From Streptomyces caeruleatus (GTDB lineage: Bacteria > Actinomycetota > Actinomycetes > Streptomycetales > Streptomycetaceae): a stretch of DNA of 64,000 bases. Location of the stretch: assembly GCF_001514235.1 (NCBI RefSeq), contig NZ_KQ948925.1:745469-809468 (forward strand). The letters are read 5' to 3'. The notes under the pieces were generated by a model. That model was not told where the DNA came from and searched no databases. It was given only the letters and a program-made list of their open reading frames with translations. The translations under genes were made by a program, and so were the position numbers. Below are positions 60,049-64,000 of this stretch, piece by piece (position 1 is the stretch's first letter; every line of letters starts with the position of its first letter).

Positions 60049-60744
60049 ATGCACATTTCAAGAGCGTGCCATGAACATGTAACGAAGGCGCCGCTCCGTC
60101 GGGCGCGCCGTGTTACGGCCTCACTGGCCGCCTTGGCCGTGCTCGTGCTCGGAGGCTGTGATTCCGGCTCTGGCTCCGACTCCGACTCCGACTCGGCCGC
60201 GCAGGACGGGCCTTCGGTGATCGTGCCGGGCCGGCCGGGCGAGTCCAACCGGGTGCTCTCCGCCGAGGAGGCGGCCCGGCAGCGGGTCGAGGACGACTCC
60301 CCCAACTCGGCGGACGTCGCCTACGCCCGGATGATGATCGAGCACCACGAACAGGCCCTGGAGATGACCGAACTCGCCCCGGACCGCGTCGAGTCGACGA
60401 AGGTCGGGAAGCTCGCGGAGCGGATCGCCGCCGCGCAGGGGCCGGAGATCACGGCCATGAAGGGCTGGCTGAAGAGCCACGGAAAGTCCGAGCGGAGCGA
60501 GGGCCACGACCACGGCTCGATGCCCGGCATGGCGACCGAGGCACAGCTGGCCGAACTGCGCTCCGCGCAAGGCAAGGCGTTCGACGAGCTCTTTCTCACG
60601 CTGATGATCACCCATCACAACGGGGCCATCACCATGGCCACGGATGTGAAGGGGCAGGGCAACAACATCCGGATCGAGGAGATGGCCGACGAGGTCGTCG
60701 CTCAGCAGACGAGCGAGATCTCGCGGATGCGGGACATGCTCTGA
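60049..60744 (+). CDS. DUF305 lipoprotein
   Basis: Predicted 231-residue lipoprotein. The signal ends with the lipobox LVLGGC. A Ser/Asp-rich linker leads to the DUF305 domain, with the paired four-helix motifs MMIEHHEQALEMTEL and LMITHHNGAITMATD, which resemble ferritin-like metal-binding helices. The GHDHGSMPGM segment between them could bind copper. Members are secreted or surface proteins of unknown role; copper binding has been proposed. Its TGA overlaps the CTG codon of the following MATE gene, so the two are coupled. Confidence 0.88.
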   Translation: MHISRACHEHVTKAPLRRARRVTASLAALAVLVLGGCDSGSGSDSDSDSAAQDGPSVIVPGRPGESNRVLSAEEAARQRVEDDSPNSADVAYARMMIEHHEQALEMTELAPDRVESTKVGKLAERIAAAQGPEITAMKGWLKSHGKSERSEGHDHGSMPGMATEAQLAELRSAQGKAFDELFLTLMITHHNGAITMATDVKGQGNNIRIEEMADEVVAQQTSEISRMRDML

Positions 60745-62120
60745 CAGCGGTCCGGGACATCGCCAGGGCGGCGCTGCCGCTCTACCTCAGCACCCTGGCC
60801 GCCTCGGCGGGCGCGCTCGTCGACACGGCCCTGCTCGGACGGCACGCGACCGTCTCCCTCGCAGCCTTCGCGGTGGCCGTCGCCGTGTTCGCCCCGGCCA
60901 CCGCGACCGTCGCGGGCGCGCTGCGCGGCGTCATGCCGTTCGTCGTGCCCTGCAAGGACGAGCCGGACGCGCTGCTGCCGATCGTCCGGAACGCGATGTG
61001 GCTGGCGTTGGCCGTGGGCGGGCTGTGCGCGGCGGCCGTCGCCTCGGTGCCGCTGATCGGCGGCGCGGCGGGCGTGCCCGTCGCCGTACTCACCCAACTG
61101 GGCGCATTCCCTTGGCTGTTGGCGGGGTGCGTGCTGCTCGTCGCCATCGGCCAGTCGGCGACTTCCGTCCTGGTGGCCCTCGGCCACAGCGCCCAGGTGA
61201 TGCGCGCCGGCCTGCTGAGCACCGCCACGTCGGTCACGCTGTCGGTCCTGCTGGTCGGCGCGCCCGGCCCCCTTCCCGGGTACGGCCTGACCGGGGCGGG
61301 CCTCGCCATGCTCGCCGCCGCCCTGGTGGGCGCGTGGGCCAACCAGCGCACCCTGCGCCGCCGTACCGTCCTGGCCGGCCGTCCGCTGCACCCCGGACGG
61401 CCCGATCCGCGCCGGATGCTGCGGCTGGCCGCGGTGGGGATCCCGCTGGCGGGGACGGTGCTGATCAAGTTCGCGGTCCTGGGTGTGCTGACGTTCGCCG
61501 CCGCCCGGATCGGCACGGACGGCGCGGCCGTCCACGGCGTGTCCGAGTCGCTGGTGAACGTGCTGTTCACCGTGGCGGTGGCGGTCGGCCAGGCCATGAT
61601 CCCGCTGACGGCCGGCGCCGCGAACGAGGGCGATGTCGCGGGCCTGCGGCGGAGCCTGTGGGCGGGCGTCGGTGTGACGCTGAGCGCGATCGGCGTGCTC
61701 GGCGCCGTCCTGCTGCTCGGCCGGCACTCGGTCGTACCGCTGTTCACCTCGGACGACGCGCTGCTCCCCCAGGTGGTGCGCCAACTGCCCCTGGTGCTAC
61801 TGGTGGTGGTCACCGACGCCCTCCAGGCGGTCGCCGGCTTCGCGCTGATCGGGCTCAGACGGACCGTGCCGAGCCTCGTGTCCACCGCCGTGTGGTTCGG
61901 GGCCCTCGCGGCGGTCGCCGTCCCGGTGGCCGAGGTGGGCGGGCTCACCGCCCTGTGGGCGGCGCTGGCCTGCGCGAACCTGCTCCAGGCGGTGACCAAG
62001 TGGGCCTCGTTCCACCGCCACAGCGCGGGTGTCGGCGCGAGCGCGCCCGCCGGGTCAGTGGCGGGCCCGACGCCTCGTCAGGAAACCGGCGTCACGGGCC
62101 TGGCCGATCAGCCGGAGTGA
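60741..62120 (+). CDS. MATE-family efflux transporter, CTG start inferred
   Basis: Predicted 459-residue transporter. Conserved MATE sequence starts at LPLYLSTLAASAGALVDTALLG, the first helix, before any ATG, GTG or TTG in frame; the first canonical start is a GTG at 60873, which would remove it. The CTG at 60741 overlaps the DUF305 stop (CTGA) and gives the right N-terminus. Twelve helices are evident. MATE proteins export drugs or metabolites with Na+ or H+. No nearby regulator. Its last 66 nt overlap the converging DUF6214 gene. A different non-AUG start is possible. Confidence 0.75.
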   Translation: MTAVRDIARAALPLYLSTLAASAGALVDTALLGRHATVSLAAFAVAVAVFAPATATVAGALRGVMPFVVPCKDEPDALLPIVRNAMWLALAVGGLCAAAVASVPLIGGAAGVPVAVLTQLGAFPWLLAGCVLLVAIGQSATSVLVALGHSAQVMRAGLLSTATSVTLSVLLVGAPGPLPGYGLTGAGLAMLAAALVGAWANQRTLRRRTVLAGRPLHPGRPDPRRMLRLAAVGIPLAGTVLIKFAVLGVLTFAAARIGTDGAAVHGVSESLVNVLFTVAVAVGQAMIPLTAGAANEGDVAGLRRSLWAGVGVTLSAIGVLGAVLLLGRHSVVPLFTSDDALLPQVVRQLPLVLLVVVTDALQAVAGFALIGLRRTVPSLVSTAVWFGALAAVAVPVAEVGGLTALWAALACANLLQAVTKWASFHRHSAGVGASAPAGSVAGPTPRQETGVTGLADQPE

Positions 62121-62618
62121 CTTGCGGCGGCCGAACCCCGTGGCCGTCATGACGGCGAGAACGGGGTCGGCGCCCTGCTCCTGGGCCGCTCGGTACTTCT
62201 GCGCCACCAGCCACTGCCCCTCGATGCCGCGCGGCCAGCCCGACCCGGCCAGGCACGGCCCGTCGGCGTTCTCACCGTCCGGTTCGGGGGCGTCCGCGTC
62301 GGTGCCGTCCGGTCCGGGATCCTCCTCCGGTGCGGCCCCGATGCCGCAGGCCTCCGAGAGCGGCTCCTCGATCCAGTCGGCGAGCGCCGCCAGGTCGTCC
62401 AGGGAGAGCGCCGGCTCGGCCCGTACGTCCTCGATGGAGACGCACCCCTCGGACACCACGGCGACCGCGTCGACATGGGCGCCGTCGCCGAACTCCAGTC
62501 GGAGCCCGAACCACGCCGTGGCCCCGGTGCCGTCCCGCACTTCCCACGCGGGCCACACGGACACGGCACCATCCGTCGCAAGGCGATCGGAAAGATTAAG
62601 AAAGGATGCTTCCAGCAC
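62055..62618 (-). CDS. DUF6214-family protein
   Basis: Predicted 187-residue protein of the Streptomyces DUF6214 family, function unknown. Family blocks: WEVRDGTGATAWFGLRLEF near the start, VSIEDVRAEPALSLDDLAALADWIEEPL in the middle and ADPVLAVMTATGFGRRKSLRLIGQARDAGFL at the end, which looks like a small helix-turn-helix-like unit. A variable acidic Pro/Gly linker separates the halves. Overlaps the MATE gene by 66 nt at its 3' end. GTG start. Confidence 0.8.
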   Translation of the reverse strand: MLEASFLNLSDRLATDGAVSVWPAWEVRDGTGATAWFGLRLEFGDGAHVDAVAVVSEGCVSIEDVRAEPALSLDDLAALADWIEEPLSEACGIGAAPEEDPGPDGTDADAPEPDGENADGPCLAGSGWPRGIEGQWLVAQKYRAAQEQGADPVLAVMTATGFGRRKSLRLIGQARDAGFLTRRRARH

Positions 62619-62720
62619 ACACGCAACGTAACCGCATGATCACACTCCATACGAACGAACACGCGTCCCGTACGACGCACAGCACCCTGTCAGCGGAGCG
62701 GCGGCGGTGCGATGCTGGAC

Positions 62721-62737
62721 TCGGGAGCGACTCCCGA
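62721..62737. repeat. 7-bp inverted repeat upstream of the ferredoxin reductase
   Basis: TCGGGAG-CGA-CTCCCGA is a perfect 7-bp stem with a 3-nt loop, directly before the tandem repeat. It could be an operator or a terminator of a divergent leader. Confidence 0.4.
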
Positions 62738-62786
62738 AGATCCTCAAGATCCCCCGAGATCCTCAAGATCCCCCGAGATCCCCGAA
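62738..62786 (+). repeat. 19-bp tandem repeat, two full units and a partial third
   Basis: AGATCCTCAAGATCCCCCG at 62738-62756 and again at 62757-62775, followed by a shorter AGATCCCCG from 62776. It lies in the leader of the ferredoxin reductase gene, 35 to 82 nt before its start. Confidence 0.85.
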
Positions 62787-62820
62787 GGTCCCTGACGGTC
62801 CCCGGACGAGGAGTTCCGCC

Positions 62821-64000
62821 GTGCTGCGTGTCGCCGTCGTCGGCTCCGGACCGGGCGGGTGCTACACCGCCCAGAGCCTGGTGCAGCAGGACCCCGACGT
62901 GCTCGTCGACGTCCTGGACCGGCTGCCGTGCCCGTACGGCCTGGTGCGCTACGGGGTGGCACCGGACCACGAGAAGATCAAGTCCCTCCAGAACAACCTG
63001 CGGGCCGTCCTCGAACACGAGCGGGTGCGGTTCCTCGGCGGTGTCGAGATCGGGCCGGGCGGGGTCCCGGCCGACCGGCTGCGGGAGCTGTACCACGCCG
63101 TCGTGTACTGCGTGGGCGCCGCCACCGACCGGCACCTCGGGATTCCCGGCGAGGACCTGCCGGGCAGCTGGTCGGCGACCGAGTTCGTGTCCTGGTACAG
63201 CGCCCATCCGGACGCCGTGGACGACGGGTTCGTGCGCGGAGCGCGGTCGGCGGTCGTCATCGGCGTCGGCAACGTCGCCGTGGACGTCACGCGCATGCTG
63301 GCGCGGGGCCCGGCCGAGCTGACGTCCACCGACATGCCGCAGGCCGCCCTCACCGCGCTCGCCGCGAGCCGGGTCGGCGACGTCAGCATGGTCGGGCGGC
63401 GCGGCCCGTCGCAGGCACGTTTCACCACCAAGGAGCTACGGGAGCTGGGCACCCTGCCCGACACCGACGTGACCGTGGACGGGGAGGAGCTGGCGCTGGA
63501 TCCGGCCTACGCCGACCCCTCCGGACTGCCCGCCCCGCAGCGCCGCAACGTGGAGGTCCTGCGCGGCTGGGCCGAGACCCCGCCGCACGACGCCGGCCAC
63601 CACATCCGGCTGCGCTTCTTCCTGCGCCCCGTCGAACTCCTCGCGGAGGACGGGCGCGTGGGCGCGGTGCGCTTCGAGCGGACGGTGCCCGACGGACAGG
63701 GCGGTGTGACGGGGACGGGCCGGTACGAGGACGTCGCGGCCCAGCTGGTGCTGCGTTCGGTGGGCTATCGCGGAGTGCCGCTGGAGGGACTGCCGTTCGA
63801 CCCCGCGAGCGGCACGGTGCCGCACCTCGCCGGGCGCGTCCTGCGCGAGGGCCACATCGCGCCGGGCGAGTACGTGGCCGGCTGGATCAAGCGGGGCCCG
63901 ACAGGTGTCATCGGCACGAACCGTTCGGACGCCAAGGAGACGGTGACGGCGCTGCTGGCCGACGCCTCCGTACTCGTACGCGAGGACCGGCCCGAAGACC
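62821..64000 (+). CDS. Ferredoxin/adrenodoxin-NADP reductase, C-terminus cut by window edge
   Basis: First 393 residues of an FAD-dependent ferredoxin-NADP+ reductase of the adrenodoxin reductase (FprA) type. VAVVGSGPGGCYTAQSL binds FAD; CPYGLVRYGVAPDHEKIK is the family signature; AVVIGVGNVAVDVTRML binds NADP; and the late VAGWIKRGPTGVIGTNRSDA is diagnostic. It supplies electrons to ferredoxin, for example for cytochrome P450. Full members are about 450 residues, so the last 60 or so are missing. GTG with GAGGAG 7 nt upstream. The product continues beyond the window. Confidence 0.93.
   Translation, partial: MLRVAVVGSGPGGCYTAQSLVQQDPDVLVDVLDRLPCPYGLVRYGVAPDHEKIKSLQNNLRAVLEHERVRFLGGVEIGPGGVPADRLRELYHAVVYCVGAATDRHLGIPGEDLPGSWSATEFVSWYSAHPDAVDDGFVRGARSAVVIGVGNVAVDVTRMLARGPAELTSTDMPQAALTALAASRVGDVSMVGRRGPSQARFTTKELRELGTLPDTDVTVDGEELALDPAYADPSGLPAPQRRNVEVLRGWAETPPHDAGHHIRLRFFLRPVELLAEDGRVGAVRFERTVPDGQGGVTGTGRYEDVAAQLVLRSVGYRGVPLEGLPFDPASGTVPHLAGRVLREGHIAPGEYVAGWIKRGPTGVIGTNRSDAKETVTALLADASVLVREDRPED

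Noticed and set aside
58182..60074. 630-residue plus-strand frame over the LVIVD gene
   Set aside because: Antisense shadow of the secreted protein; low-complexity Val/Asp/Gly/Arg sequence, no domain.
1..64000. Integrated prophage or genomic island
   Set aside because: No integrase, phage structural gene, transposase, tRNA or att repeat was seen, and base use is even throughout.

Overview
The window is chromosomal DNA from a high-GC actinomycete, almost certainly a Streptomyces. Evidence is the extreme third-position GC, GTG and TTG starts, many promoters lying about 7 nt from a start codon (leaderless transcripts), and Streptomyces-typical families: DUF574 methyltransferase, Scr1/DUF5753 regulator, DUF6332, DUF6214, DUF6421, DUF5134, ECF41 sigma factor, a mycothiol-linked maleylpyruvate isomerase and a PknB-type kinase. 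I see no rRNA, tRNA, CRISPR array, integrase, transposase or att site. The content reads as ordinary core-to-accessory chromosome with about sixty genes, mostly single genes or pairs with a local regulator.

Layout. 1-13 kb: truncated dihydrolipoyl dehydrogenase, a zinc-ribbon membrane protein, a large Tat-exported beta-propeller/amidohydrolase, a divergent ThuA plus Gfo/Idh/MocA pair, an ECF41 sigma factor with its FAD oxidoreductase and a frameshifted third member, a glutamate-cysteine ligase family enzyme and an MFS transporter. 13-27 kb: DUF574 methyltransferase, Scr1-type regulator, VOC protein, DinB/maleylpyruvate isomerase-like protein, a MarR/MFS efflux pair, a two-component system, a TetR/nitroreductase pair, a geranylgeranyl-reductase-like flavoprotein, an M20 dipeptidase, a kinase-fold protein, and an AAA-Nudix fusion. 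27-38 kb: TIGR01777 epimerase, secreted GH27 alpha-galactosidase, ROK kinase and LacI regulator (sugar module), a Ser/Thr kinase with an extracellular SH3-like tail, and a DUF6986-like aldolase under an IclR-type box.

38-51 kb: secreted EEP-family hydrolase, etfBA, flavin reductase, thioredoxin/DUF4395 pair, PlsC acyltransferase, B3/B4-domain protein, a secreted protein of unknown function, a tightly coupled DUF6421-SDR-threonine aldolase operon, and a GDPD phosphodiesterase. 51-64 kb: GNAT and VOC proteins, a broken GNAT gene, a FUSC-MarR operon, DUF5134, PAP2, HAD hydrolase, self-regulated TetR, LVIVD secreted protein, DUF305 lipoprotein coupled to a MATE transporter with no canonical start codon, DUF6214, and a truncated ferredoxin-NADP reductase.

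The least explained items are the DUF6421 operon (its first product carries a zincin-like His/His/Glu pattern), the duplicated ECF41 promoter, the in-frame 18-bp tandem repeat before the LacI gene, and a set of clear palindromic operators next to local regulators. Functional statements are from motif reading without database searches.
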